In this document: one piece after another, positions 8,896-16,512 of the stretch
Numbering within the stretch: position 1 is the stretch's first letter
Layout: the number at the start of each line of letters is the position of its first letter
Assembly: GCA_002412985.1 (NCBI GenBank)
Contig: DHWC01000032.1
Location: 3,484-29,464 of the forward strand
Source of the DNA: Methylocystaceae bacterium UBA5192
GTDB lineage: Bacteria; Pseudomonadota; Alphaproteobacteria; Rhizobiales; Beijerinckiaceae
Direction of reading: 5' to 3'
DNA length: 25,981 nt
The notes under the pieces: generated by a model
Told to the model about the DNA's origin: nothing
The model's database searches: none
Seen by the model: only the letters and a program-made list of their open reading frames with translations
Made by a program: the position numbers and the translations under genes

Positions 8896-9117
8896 TGCGA
8901 AAGCGTCTCCTCACAGTTGCGACGACGGCGTCCGTCGGGCAACTTAAATACTACCTTTATCTCTTGTTGCTGCGTATTATGACGTCGATAAGGCCAATCT
9001 AGCCTCAGCTGTCAATAGAACCTTCTTCATGCCAGAGAGAAATTGCGCATTTCCAAAAGCTTGCGCCATATAAACATTAACTCATTGAAATATATAATTA
9101 TTTAGGATGGACTCCCC
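8896..9117. promoter_or_regulatory. Divergent intergenic region between LppC-like gene and rsmI
   Basis: This 222-base stretch must hold the promoters for both divergent genes. Toward rsmI there is a TATAAT at 9093-9098, 19 bases before the start codon, in an AT-rich run (9065-9102), followed by AGGA as ribosome binding site. No convincing -35 lies 16-18 bases upstream of that -10. If the -10 is used, the rsmI leader would be only about 13 bases. No riboswitch-like structure was recognised. Confidence 0.45.
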
Positions 9118-10035
9118 ATGGATGACGCCAGTGAGATTTCGGATCATCCCTATACTGCATTTGGACTGCGCGCTGAAGCGCAGGCGCTGGAACCTGGTCT
9201 ACACGTTGTCGCAACGCCAATCGGCAATCTTCGGGATATTTCCTTTCGCGCGCTTGAGACGCTAGCAGCGGCGGATGTCGTCGTCGCCGAAGACACGCGC
9301 GTCACAAAAACGCTCCTGGCGCATTATGGGGTCTCAACGCCTCTGATCGCTTATCATGAGCACAATGCGCAAGTGATCCGCCCCCATTTGCTGGCGCGCC
9401 TCGCGTCTGGAGCTAAACTAGCTTTGGTTTCTGATGCAGGCACGCCGCTCGTATCTGATCCGGGATTTAAACTAGTACAGGAGGCCTTGACCCAGGGCGT
9501 TCATGTCAGCGCCGTCCCCGGACCTTCGGCCGTATTAGCCGCGCTCGTTGTTGCAGGCCTGCCAACAGATCGTTTCTTTTTTGAGGGCTTTCTTCCACAT
9601 AAAAGCGGAGCCCGGCGCGCGCGCTTAACGAAATTGGCGCAAGTGCCAGGCACCTTGGTGTTTTTTGAGAGTCCAAGACGCTTAGCCGACACTGTGTCGG
9701 ACTGCGCCGCAGTCTTAGGACCCCGCCCAGCAGCGATCGCTCGAGAACTGACCAAGATCTATGAATCCGTCAGACGCGGGCCTCTGGATAGATTAGCGCA
9801 AACGCTTTTAGAAGAAGAACAACTGCGCGGTGAAATCGTATTATTGATTGCGCCGCCGCAAGAAGGCGCAGCCGAGATTGCGGAGGCTGATCTTGATGCT
9901 CAAATTGACGCGACGCTTGTGACGCATTCCCCTAGAGATACAGCTGATATCATCTCTGCCGCTACGGGACATGCGCGACGCAAAGTCTATGCGCGCGTGC
10001 TGCAACGTCAAGCAATGAAAGAAAATGATATCTGA
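9118..10035 (+). CDS. rsmI: 16S rRNA (cytidine-1402-2'-O)-methyltransferase
   Basis: RsmI methylates the 2'-hydroxyl of C1402 in 16S rRNA at the ribosomal P site, using SAM. The 305-residue protein has the tetrapyrrole-methylase-like fold with VVATPIGNLRDISFRALE near residue 32, the AEDTRVTKTLLAHYG loop, LVSDAGTPLVSDPGFKLV, and VSAVPGPSAVLAALVVAGLP with DRFFFEGFLP, all hallmarks of RsmI. A 25-residue N-terminal extension precedes the core, so the true start could be a little downstream, though AGGA sits properly before ATG 9118. The divergent LppC-like gene supports the call. yraN, which often follows rsmI, is absent: the next gene is a convergent MOSC protein. Confidence 0.96.
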   Translation: MDDASEISDHPYTAFGLRAEAQALEPGLHVVATPIGNLRDISFRALETLAAADVVVAEDTRVTKTLLAHYGVSTPLIAYHEHNAQVIRPHLLARLASGAKLALVSDAGTPLVSDPGFKLVQEALTQGVHVSAVPGPSAVLAALVVAGLPTDRFFFEGFLPHKSGARRARLTKLAQVPGTLVFFESPRRLADTVSDCAAVLGPRPAAIARELTKIYESVRRGPLDRLAQTLLEEEQLRGEIVLLIAPPQEGAAEIAEADLDAQIDATLVTHSPRDTADIISAATGHARRKVYARVLQRQAMKENDI

Positions 10036-10043
10036 CGTCTCCC

Positions 10044-10073
10044 TCGGCAGCTCTTATTTGTTGAAGCTGCCGA
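10044..10073. terminator. Hairpin between convergent rsmI and MOSC genes
   Basis: TCGGCAGCT (10044-10052) and AGCTGCCGA (10065-10073) pair perfectly over 9 bp with a 12-base loop, starting 8 bases after the rsmI stop. The following bases are TCTCGAT rather than a U-tract, so intrinsic termination is doubtful. It may instead protect the mRNA 3' end. Confidence 0.45.
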
Positions 10074-10108
10074 TCTCGATACGAAACACAGCTTGTAATT
10101 TTCTGATC

Positions 10109-10957
10109 CTAAGCCAGAACAGAAAGAACGTCGCCATGTTTAATGGCGCCGCCTGTAATTACGCGCGCATAGACGCCGATTGATGGAAGCGGCTTGCCGG
10201 CAAAAGGGACCTGTATGCGATTTTGCATAATGCCTTTATTCATAACGCCCAGGTCTCGCGGTAAATCACCCTGCGCTAAAGTCGGCATAATACAGCGCGG
10301 GCACGGATCGGTTATCGCTAATTTAACACTATCTCCAATCTGCACGGTTTTTCCAACCCAATCATTTTCAACAAAACCTTCGAGTTTGCCCGTATCAACA
10401 ACAATATTTGGACGAAATCGACGCGCCTCAAATCTTCCTTCAGGATAGAGCTTATTCAGCTTATCCAGCGAAGAGGTCGTCAATAGATGAAGTGTTGCAT
10501 AATCAAAAAAAGTGCCTTTTGGCGCATCGCCCGCAACGGCTTCTTGGCTCACTTCATTTGATTGTCCAGCATATTCTGGCCAAAATTGCTCAAGCGTTGG
10601 TTTCTCTGGAGCGGAGTTATGCAAGGTTACTTTTCTTTTGAGCGCAGCGGAAAGAGCCTGATCGCGCTGAGGATCATCGCTGCGCACAAGAGCGCCGTCG
10701 GGTAGCGTAATCCAGATTGGCGGTAAATTTGTTGCGCTGGGCGCCGTTGCATAGGCCGCTCGATAATAGAAAAAGCTCGGCCACTTTTGTGGATTTTTCG
10801 CACTAACAATCTTGCCCGTCTCTTCATCAACTAAAGCAAAAGCACGATCGCCCAATACGCCTAATGCGGTGATGGCGGATGCATTCAACTCCTCTCCCAT
10901 CATGGATTTAATTGGATATCTCCAAATGGTTGCGATATTAAACGCAGAATTTTCCAT
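10109..10957 (-). CDS. MOSC domain protein with N-terminal MOSC beta-barrel
   Basis: A 282-residue protein with the two-part layout of the YcbX/mARC group. The N-terminal beta-barrel (IATIWRYPIKSMMGEELNA, then LGVLGDRAFALVDEETGKIV) is followed by the MOSC domain, with RRFRPNIVVDTGKLEGFVEN and the conserved cysteine motif ITDPCPRCIMPTL. Members bind molybdenum cofactor or reduce N-hydroxylated compounds, and the invariant Cys is thought to ligate the metal. No C-terminal ferredoxin domain is present, unlike E. coli YcbX. It stands alone on the minus strand, convergent with rsmI. ATG 10957 has a GAGGGCGAG-type purine stretch upstream. Substrate unknown. Confidence 0.88.
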   Translation of the reverse strand: MENSAFNIATIWRYPIKSMMGEELNASAITALGVLGDRAFALVDEETGKIVSAKNPQKWPSFFYYRAAYATAPSATNLPPIWITLPDGALVRSDDPQRDQALSAALKRKVTLHNSAPEKPTLEQFWPEYAGQSNEVSQEAVAGDAPKGTFFDYATLHLLTTSSLDKLNKLYPEGRFEARRFRPNIVVDTGKLEGFVENDWVGKTVQIGDSVKLAITDPCPRCIMPTLAQGDLPRDLGVMNKGIMQNRIQVPFAGKPLPSIGVYARVITGGAIKHGDVLSVLA

Positions 10958-10977
10958 CGATCTCGCCCTCTTGATGC

Positions 10978-11000
10978 GCTTCCTCCCCGGAAGCTTTTTT
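10978..11000 (+). terminator. Terminator-like hairpin with T-tract reading on the + strand
   Basis: GCTTCC (10978-10983), a TCCCC loop and GGAAGC (10989-10994) form a 6-bp hairpin followed at once by six T (10995-11000), the shape of an intrinsic terminator. No + strand gene ends just before it. Only rsmI, which ends about 940 bases earlier, or an antisense transcript across the MOSC gene could use it. In the opposite direction it lies in the 5' leader of the MOSC mRNA. Confidence 0.55.
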
Positions 11001-11500
11001 AAATTTATTGACCCCGCACAAGAACTGACACGGGGATTAGCCCAAGTCGAGTTGGGCGAAGACTAACCGGCATCCCTGATGATTTAAAAGCAAGGCTAGC
11101 CCCGTTCTCCGCTTCAGACTACGCAAAGTCGAAGAACGGGTCAAAAGAGCAAAGCGCTTGCTCAAAGGATTGGTCATATCTGGGCGTTTAAGGAGATTGC
11201 GCTTTGGCGCCACCGCGTAGGCGATCGAAGGCGCCACGGGTTTATGGCCTGAGCGGCAGCGACTTTGGAGCGTCAAAATATGACCCTTAGGTATTTCTTC
11301 TCAGATTGGCCGCCAAATCGAGATAACAGCTTCTTGTTTAAGAAAATCTATTTTTTAAAATTTAGAATATTTTACCCCTCAGCCATCTTGTCTACCCGCA
11401 GCATCGCCCCTAACTGTCTACATAAATCCGTAATTGATACTCAACCGCTCAACGCTTCTTCTTTCCTGATGTCCAAGCAAACAGTCTTTTGAGGAAACCC
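11001..11500. other. Intergenic stretch without a convincing gene
   Basis: No protein family was recognised on either strand. The readings of 75-84 codons here have no good ribosome binding site and unnatural composition. An imperfect hairpin at 11101-11140 (CCCGTTCTCCG with CGAAGAACGGG across a loop) lacks a T-tract. ggcgccac occurs twice near 11203-11235. From about 11330 the sequence becomes AT-rich, leading into the small ORF at 11501, and may hold its promoter. Confidence 0.5.
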
Positions 11501-11587
11501 ATGCCCGACGACCTTACGAAACTTGTCATTCTTGGCGCTTTTGGTTTTTTCATTGGCGCGATGCTGATGGGCTGGGCCTACGGTTAA
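11501..11587 (+). CDS. Candidate 28-residue single-helix membrane protein
   Basis: An ATG at 11501 is preceded by GAGGAAACCC, a strong Shine-Dalgarno at ideal spacing, and opens a 28-codon frame ending in TAA. The product starts with a short polar segment (MPDDLTK), followed by a continuous hydrophobic helix of about 20 residues (LVILGAFGFFIGAMLMGWAY) containing small-residue Gly/Ala spacing that could support helix packing. It would sit as a single-pass inner-membrane peptide. Such tiny proteins often assist larger membrane complexes, but no family was recognised. It lies alone in a 900-base gap. The ribosome binding site and the neat helix argue for a real gene; its small size leaves room for chance. 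Confidence 0.55.
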   Translation: MPDDLTKLVILGAFGFFIGAMLMGWAYG

Positions 11588-11857
11588 ATCAGCAGCTTAC
11601 TAATTTGCCGCGATGGGCATGAAATACGTTCACGCCTTACAACAGCTTGTTGGACAGATTTAAATAAGACTGCCGCGCTTAATAGAGAAAATAATTTTTT
11701 TATTTTTTTCTTATCCTGTTTTTTAAATAAACCGATCTCTAAACGAATTTCGATTAAAATATTAAACGATTATAAAATTTGCTATTTATTGTGATCCTAG
11801 CAAAACCATCTACCGCTTATTGAGCAGCTCAAGAAATTAAAAAAAACGGAAACAGCA
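11588..11857. other. AT-rich gap upstream of the amidase gene
   Basis: This 270-base stretch is markedly richer in A and T than its surroundings, particularly 11690-11800 with several T and A runs. No hairpin terminator after the small ORF and no clear paired -35/-10 were found, although TATAAA-like hexamers occur near 11770. It probably contains the amidase promoter. The amidase start has GGAAACAGCA upstream as ribosome binding site. Confidence 0.4.
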
Positions 11858-13036
11858 ATGGTCACATTTGACGACTATAATGCCTTAACCGCTAAACTTG
11901 ACATTCAGACGGCGGCGTCAGGACTGCTGGGAAATATGACCTTTGCAGTTAAGGAAAATATCGACGTTGATGGGTTTGTTTCAACAAATGGCCACCCTCT
12001 TTGGGCGCAGACACATGAGAAAGCCCGAGAACATGCAGAGGTTGTAGATCTCCTTCTACAAGCTGGCGCACATCTTGTTGGCAAAACACATATGGATGAG
12101 ATGGCCTATAGTCTCTTGGGCGCCAATCCACATTTTGGCGCGCCGATCAATCCAACCCTGCCGGATCGTCTACCGGGAGGTTCGTCCTCCGGCTCTGCCG
12201 CAGCGGTGGCTGCTGGGTTAACGGATTTTGCCGTTGGCACGGATACCGGCGGCTCATGTCGTGCGCCAGCCTCATTTTGCGGCGTCTTCGGTTTTCGCCC
12301 GTCCTCCCACTCAATGAATATGCGCGGCGTGATTCCAATGTCGCGATCGCTTGATGTCATTGGCTGGTTTGCTCGGGATATCGATTGCCTTATGACTGTT
12401 GCGAAGGTTCTGTTGCCAGAAGATACAACCGATGCCCGCTATGAAGAAGCAACATTTCTTGCAGAGTCCTTTGAAGACGCCGAACCTGAATTTATGGAAA
12501 TCGCGCAAACTACGCTCCACAGATTAAAAAGCGGACCCTGGCGCAGGGCGTCGCTTGGGGAAGATTTTTTTACTCAAGCGCTAATGCATTTTAGAAATTT
12601 GCAAGGTTATGAGGTTTGGTCTGAGCATCAGTCTTGGATCCTGACCCATCAGCCTAAATTTGGGCCAGGCGTAAGCGAGCGATTAAAAATCGCCGCCACA
12701 GTTACAAAAGCAGAAAAACAGGCTGCTGAAAAATTCATTGAAATCTCACGCTTGGCCATCGACGCCCTCTTTGCCGGCGGCGGCGTGATCATTATGCCCA
12801 CGACCCCTGGCCTCGCGCCAAAAATTGATGAGAGTCTCGAGGCATTCGACCGGCTGCGTTACGCAATGCTTAAGTTTTTTCTTATCGCCAGTCTTTTTGG
12901 CTTGCCGCAAATCAGCATTCCAATCAAAAATCAACGTCGCGCGATTGGCCTTTCCTTCGTCGGCCAGAGCGGCTCAGACCATCAATTGCTTTCTTTTGCG
13001 AGAAATTTTTGCGCTCAAAATAATAATGCTGTCTAG
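11858..13036 (+). CDS. Amidase-signature amidohydrolase, AMI1-like
   Basis: A compact 392-residue member of the amidase signature family. The catalytic triad is complete: K32 in FAVKENID, cis-Ser S109 in PGGSSSGSAAAV, and nucleophile S133 in GTDTGGSCRAPAS. The 24-residue spacing between the serines equals that of fatty acid amide hydrolase. The segments THMDEMAYS, GVFGFRPSSHSMNMRG and SLDVIGWFARDIDCL resemble plant AMI1 (indole-3-acetamide hydrolase) and TOC64 more than GatA. GatA is also unlikely because gatB and gatC are absent and the protein is about 100 residues shorter. The substrate could be a small amide such as indoleacetamide, but this is inference. No signal peptide, so cytoplasmic. 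Its stop overlaps that of the convergent lactate dehydrogenase gene by 4 bases. Confidence 0.9.
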   Translation: MVTFDDYNALTAKLDIQTAASGLLGNMTFAVKENIDVDGFVSTNGHPLWAQTHEKAREHAEVVDLLLQAGAHLVGKTHMDEMAYSLLGANPHFGAPINPTLPDRLPGGSSSGSAAAVAAGLTDFAVGTDTGGSCRAPASFCGVFGFRPSSHSMNMRGVIPMSRSLDVIGWFARDIDCLMTVAKVLLPEDTTDARYEEATFLAESFEDAEPEFMEIAQTTLHRLKSGPWRRASLGEDFFTQALMHFRNLQGYEVWSEHQSWILTHQPKFGPGVSERLKIAATVTKAEKQAAEKFIEISRLAIDALFAGGGVIIMPTTPGLAPKIDESLEAFDRLRYAMLKFFLIASLFGLPQISIPIKNQRRAIGLSFVGQSGSDHQLLSFARNFCAQNNNAV

Positions 13037-14169
13037 AGAATAACGATATTCTCATCCACAGATCGAACATCCGTTCTTCCACAAAAGCCCATAGTCAGAC
13101 TCAATTCGCGTTCAATAATCTCAAGACAAAGCCGCACCCCTTCTTGTCCCAAGGCGCCCAAGCCATAAAGATAGGCGCGACCCAGTAAAACGCCATCCGC
13201 GCCAAGAGCAAGCGCACGCAGCACATCCTGTCCGCTTCTCACCCCACCATCAAATAAGAGCTCAGTCTCCGCCCCAACAACCCTCTTAATTTGAGGCAAT
13301 ACAGAAATAGACGATGGGGCTCCATCAAGCTGTCGACCGCCATGATTGGAGATAACCAATCCATCTGCGCCAACATCAATCGCTTTACGAGCATCCTCAC
13401 TCTCCATTACCCCTTTAACAATTAACTTTCCTTTCCATAATTTTCGGATCCAAGCGACATCCTCCCAAGTAACAGAAGGATCAAATTGCGCAGAAGTCCA
13501 GGCGCTTAATGATGCAATATCTTTTACGCCGCTCACATGACCAACAATATTGCCAAATCCACGTCGACGCGTTTGTAACATCTCGAGCGACCATTGGGGC
13601 CTACGGAGCAGATCAAGTAAAAACCGCGGCGTTAATTTTGGCGGCGCCGCCAAACCATTTCGTAGATCCTTGTGTCGCTCTCCCATAATTTGCAAATCCA
13701 TCGTCACAATCAGAACTGGGCACTTTGCGTCTTGCGCCCGCATAATTAATTTTTCAACAAAACTCCGATCGCGCATAATATAAAGCTGGAACCAGAAAGG
13801 CCGCCTCACATGCTGCGCTAAATCTTCAATTGAGCAAATACTCATTGTTGAGAGACAAAAAGGAACGCCGCTTGCTTCAGCGGCTCGCGCTGCGAGGATC
13901 TCGCCATCAGCGCGCTGAAGTCCGCACATGCCGATCGGCGCTAAAACAACAGGCATAGCGGCGCTTTGACCAACAATTTGCGTGGCGAGATTTCTTGTCT
14001 CGATATTCACGCCAATTCTTTGACGAAACTGAATTTTTGCGAGATCTGCGAGATTGGCGCGACTTGTGCTCTCCGTCCAAGATCCGCCCTGCGCATAATC
14101 ATAAAACATTTTTGGCACGCGCCGACGCGCCAGCGCCTGTAAATCTTCTATCGTTGTGATCAGCGGCAT
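13033..14169 (-). CDS. lldD: FMN-dependent alpha-hydroxy-acid dehydrogenase (L-lactate dehydrogenase LldD family)
   Basis: This family oxidises L-2-hydroxy acids to 2-oxo acids with FMN. LldD-type members pass electrons to the quinone pool at the inner membrane. The 378-residue protein has the expected residues: Y25 in FYDYAQGGSW, Y130 in FWFQLYI, D158 in IVTMDLQ, K252 in LIVKGVM, catalytic H276 and R279 in VISNHGGRQLDGAPSS, and the FMN phosphate loop LLFDGGVRSGQDVLRALALGA. Lactate, glycolate or mandelate cannot be told apart from sequence, although length and motif spacing resemble E. coli LldD. No lactate permease or LldR regulator is nearby. It is separated from the upstream phosphatase gene by 80 bases, which contain a small CGAGA-CTTG-TCTCG hairpin (14224-14237). 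Confidence 0.92.
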   Translation of the reverse strand: MPLITTIEDLQALARRRVPKMFYDYAQGGSWTESTSRANLADLAKIQFRQRIGVNIETRNLATQIVGQSAAMPVVLAPIGMCGLQRADGEILAARAAEASGVPFCLSTMSICSIEDLAQHVRRPFWFQLYIMRDRSFVEKLIMRAQDAKCPVLIVTMDLQIMGERHKDLRNGLAAPPKLTPRFLLDLLRRPQWSLEMLQTRRRGFGNIVGHVSGVKDIASLSAWTSAQFDPSVTWEDVAWIRKLWKGKLIVKGVMESEDARKAIDVGADGLVISNHGGRQLDGAPSSISVLPQIKRVVGAETELLFDGGVRSGQDVLRALALGADGVLLGRAYLYGLGALGQEGVRLCLEIIERELSLTMGFCGRTDVRSVDENIVIL

Positions 14170-14249
14170 AGAGCGCCTAGCGTAAAAATTTCGACTAATT
14201 CAGCATTAGAATAAGTGTTTTATCGAGACTTGTCTCGCATGCCTTAAGC

Positions 14250-14690
14250 CTAAGCGCCGGGGATCGCGGGACGCTCAAAAAGCTCTTTAATCGCGACGAG
14301 CAACCGATCCCGAACATCCCGATAAGCGGCGAGAATAGCCTCACGCGACCCATGCGCCGCCGTTGCGTCTGGCGTAGGCCAATAAACAACCTCTACAGCC
14401 CATGCACGGGAAAATTCTAACGCCTTATGATGGGCTTCCGGCGACAAGGTGATGATGAGATCAAAATTTGAATCAGCCAGATCTTCGAAACTATGCGGAT
14501 GGTGCCCCCTAATATCTATCCCTAGCTCTTCCATCACAGCGATCGCAAAACCATCCTCTTCGCCGCTTTTAACGCCTGCGGACGCAAAATAAATTTCACG
14601 CCCAAAATAATGGCGTGCAATCGCTTCCGCCATTGGCGATCTGACAGTATTTAACGTGCAGGCGAAGAGAACAGACTGCGGACGCGCCAT
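14250..14690 (-). CDS. Low-molecular-weight protein-tyrosine-phosphatase-like protein
   Basis: A 146-residue member of the LMW phosphatase/arsenate reductase fold. The P-loop signature C-x5-R-S is intact (C11 TLNTV R17 S18), followed by PMAEAIARHYFG and the typical SAGVKSGEEDG. A later Asp in WPTPDATAA is the probable general acid. In alphaproteobacteria this gene commonly follows hisD and UPF0262, as here. The target is unknown; dephosphorylation of protein phosphotyrosine or arginine is possible, and arsenate reduction is less likely without other ars genes. The preferred start is ATG 14690, preceded by GGAAGGGC. An ATG at 14711, inside the end of UPF0262, would add seven residues. infA, frequent downstream in relatives, is not here. 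Confidence 0.88.
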   Translation of the reverse strand: MARPQSVLFACTLNTVRSPMAEAIARHYFGREIYFASAGVKSGEEDGFAIAVMEELGIDIRGHHPHSFEDLADSNFDLIITLSPEAHHKALEFSRAWAVEVVYWPTPDATAAHGSREAILAAYRDVRDRLLVAIKELFERPAIPGA

Positions 14691-14698
14691 GCGTGGGC

Positions 14699-15178
14699 CT
14701 AGCCCTTCCAATGCAGCGCCGTAATTAGCGTAAAAAGCCTACGCGCTGTGTCTTGATCCGTTTCAATCTTACCCTTGAGGCGCTCGAGCAATAATTGAGC
14801 CCCTTCATTATGCAGTCCACGACGTCCCATATCGATCGCTTCAATTCGACTTGGCGTCGCATGACGAATAGCGGCGTAATAATTTTCGCAAATGAGAAAA
14901 TAGTCCTTCAAGATACGTCTAAAAGGCGTGAGGGATAAGATATGCGTTACAACTGCCGCGCCTTCGACGTTTTTGATTTCAAAAACAAGTTTTGCGTCAA
15001 CAAGTGCGATATTTAATGCATAAGGACCTGAGTCTTGGCCATTGAGCGCAAAATAATTATTTTCTATCAAATCATACACGGCGATCGTGCGTTCATGCTC
15101 CTGATCCGCTGAACCGCGGCCAATCGATTTTTCATCGAGCGTTAAAGAAGCCAGACGATGATTGTTGGCTTGCTCCAC
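14699..15178 (-). CDS. UPF0262 family protein
   Basis: A conserved alphaproteobacterial protein of unknown function. It is recognised by LTLDEKSIGRGSADQEHER, then AVYDLIENNYF, PFRRILKDYFLICENYYAAI and GRRGLHNEGAQLLLERL. The frame stays open upstream into hisD, but family length (about 160 residues) and similarity begin right after the hisD stop. GTG 15178 gives 159 residues and has CCGAGG 9 bases upstream, overlapping the end of hisD. A longer version from 15295 or 15226 would overlap hisD by up to 113 bases with arginine-rich, non-conserved sequence. It is tightly packed between hisD and the phosphatase, indicating one operon. No membrane segment or cofactor motif is visible. Confidence 0.9.
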   Translation of the reverse strand: MEQANNHRLASLTLDEKSIGRGSADQEHERTIAVYDLIENNYFALNGQDSGPYALNIALVDAKLVFEIKNVEGAAVVTHILSLTPFRRILKDYFLICENYYAAIRHATPSRIEAIDMGRRGLHNEGAQLLLERLKGKIETDQDTARRLFTLITALHWKG

Positions 15179-15182
15179 GCCA

Positions 15183-16484
15183 TCAGTCCTCGGATTGATT
15201 GAGTCGGATAGAAACAGATCGCGCATGCGCCTGAAGTCCCTCAGCCTCCCCGAGCGTAACTGCAGCCGACCCAATTTTGCGGAGCGACTGCGCATCGCAC
15301 TTTAAAATCGACGTGCGTTTAAGAAAATCTAAAACGCTTAAGCCAGATGAAAAACGCGCTGAACGCGCTGTTGGCAGAACATGATTGCTGCCGCCAACGT
15401 AATCGCCGATAGCCTCAGGGGTATAACCGCCAATGAAAATAGCGCCCGCATTCGAAACTTGTCCCGCAAGCTCTTCCGCATCTTCACTGATAATTTCTAG
15501 ATGCTCGGCCGCAATGCGATTGGCTAAGCTAATTGACTCGCGTAATTTCTTAACGAGGATAATCGCGCCAAAATCTTTCCATGACGCGCTGGCGATTGTT
15601 TGACGGGAAAGGGTCTTCAGCTGGCTCTCGACCGATTCAACAACAGCTTGCGCTAGAGCGGCGCTATCGGTGATTAAAATCGACTGCGCCGATTCATCAT
15701 GCTCGGCTTGCGCGAGAAGATCTGCGGCAATCCAGTTTGGATTAGCCGTTTGATCCGCCAAAATGAGAACTTCTGACGGCCCTGCGATCATATCAATGCC
15801 AACTTGGCCAAAGACACGACGCTTCGCCGCTGCAACCCAAGCGTTGCCAGGTCCTACAATCTTGACCACTGGCGCGATTGTCTGGGTGCCGTAGGCTAGA
15901 GCCGCAACCGCTTGCGCGCCGCCAATACGATAAATTTCATCAATTCCTGACCGCTTGGCTGCAGCGAGCACTAAGGGCTCAACCTGTCCCCGAGGCGTGG
16001 GCACAACCATAACAATCCGCGAGACGCCGGCAACCTTCGCCGGCACGACATTCATCAACACGGAGGAAGGGTATGCAGCTGTGCCGCCTGGAACGTAAAG
16101 CCCAACGGAATCGAGCGGAGTCCATCGCCAGCCAAGCTCAACGCCTTCAGCATCGGTAAATCGAAGATCTTGCGGCCGTTGGCGTTCATGAAAGGCTGTG
16201 ATGCGTTCAAGCGCCACATCAAGCGCCGCTAATTGTTCTCTTGAACACTTGTTCTCAGCAGCCGCGACTTCTTTTGCGGAAACAGCAATCCCTGTTTGCG
16301 TCAGGTCAATATGATCAAACCGCGCTGAATAGTCAGTAAGCGCTGCATCGCCGCGCGCAATGACATCTTCAATAATCGCACGCACCGTTGCATCAACATC
16401 CGGCGATGACTCGCGCTTCATCGCCAGCAATTCAACAAAGCGCTGCTCAAAATCTGGGGCGGCGGCGTCTAAACGCAGGGTCAT
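15183..16484 (-). CDS. hisD: Histidinol dehydrogenase
   Basis: HisD performs the last two steps of histidine synthesis, oxidising L-histidinol to L-histidine with two NAD+ and a zinc ion. The 433-residue protein shows GLYVPGGTAAYPSSVLMNVVP, the AKRVFGQVGID-like segment as AKRRVFGQVGIDMIAGPSEV, QAEHDESAQSILIT, the catalytic Glu-His pair in IAAEHLEI, and AGAIFIGGYTPEAIGDYVGG followed by NHVLPTARSARFSSGLSV, all diagnostic. ATG 16484 is chosen because GGAGAAG lies directly upstream. An in-frame TTG at 16496 would add four residues and is unlikely. The gene follows DUF2948 by 28 bases and precedes UPF0262 almost without a gap, a grouping common in Rhizobiales. No his leader peptide was seen. Confidence 0.98.
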   Translation of the reverse strand: MTLRLDAAAPDFEQRFVELLAMKRESSPDVDATVRAIIEDVIARGDAALTDYSARFDHIDLTQTGIAVSAKEVAAAENKCSREQLAALDVALERITAFHERQRPQDLRFTDAEGVELGWRWTPLDSVGLYVPGGTAAYPSSVLMNVVPAKVAGVSRIVMVVPTPRGQVEPLVLAAAKRSGIDEIYRIGGAQAVAALAYGTQTIAPVVKIVGPGNAWVAAAKRRVFGQVGIDMIAGPSEVLILADQTANPNWIAADLLAQAEHDESAQSILITDSAALAQAVVESVESQLKTLSRQTIASASWKDFGAIILVKKLRESISLANRIAAEHLEIISEDAEELAGQVSNAGAIFIGGYTPEAIGDYVGGSNHVLPTARSARFSSGLSVLDFLKRTSILKCDAQSLRKIGSAAVTLGEAEGLQAHARSVSIRLNQSED

Positions 16485-16512
16485 ATTCTTCTCCAACCGA
16501 ATTTAGCGGTTG

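Noticed and set aside
11037..11276. 79-codon reading on the minus strand in the MOSC-amidase gap
   Set aside because: Arg/Leu-rich composition without any recognisable domain, no good ribosome binding site, and no supporting neighbour. A degraded gene cannot be excluded but nothing supports one.
11265..11492. 75-codon + strand reading before the small membrane ORF
   Set aside because: Low-complexity Phe/Lys/Ser-rich translation of an AT-rich stretch, with no family likeness and no Shine-Dalgarno site.
11858..13036. Amidase as GatA of the Glu-tRNA(Gln) amidotransferase
   Set aside because: About 100 residues too short, closer to AMI1-type segments, and gatB/gatC are not adjacent.
15179..15295. 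Extended N-terminus of the UPF0262 protein inside hisD
   Set aside because: It would overlap hisD by over 100 bases with Arg-rich sequence. GTG 15178 with GAGG upstream gives the normal family length.
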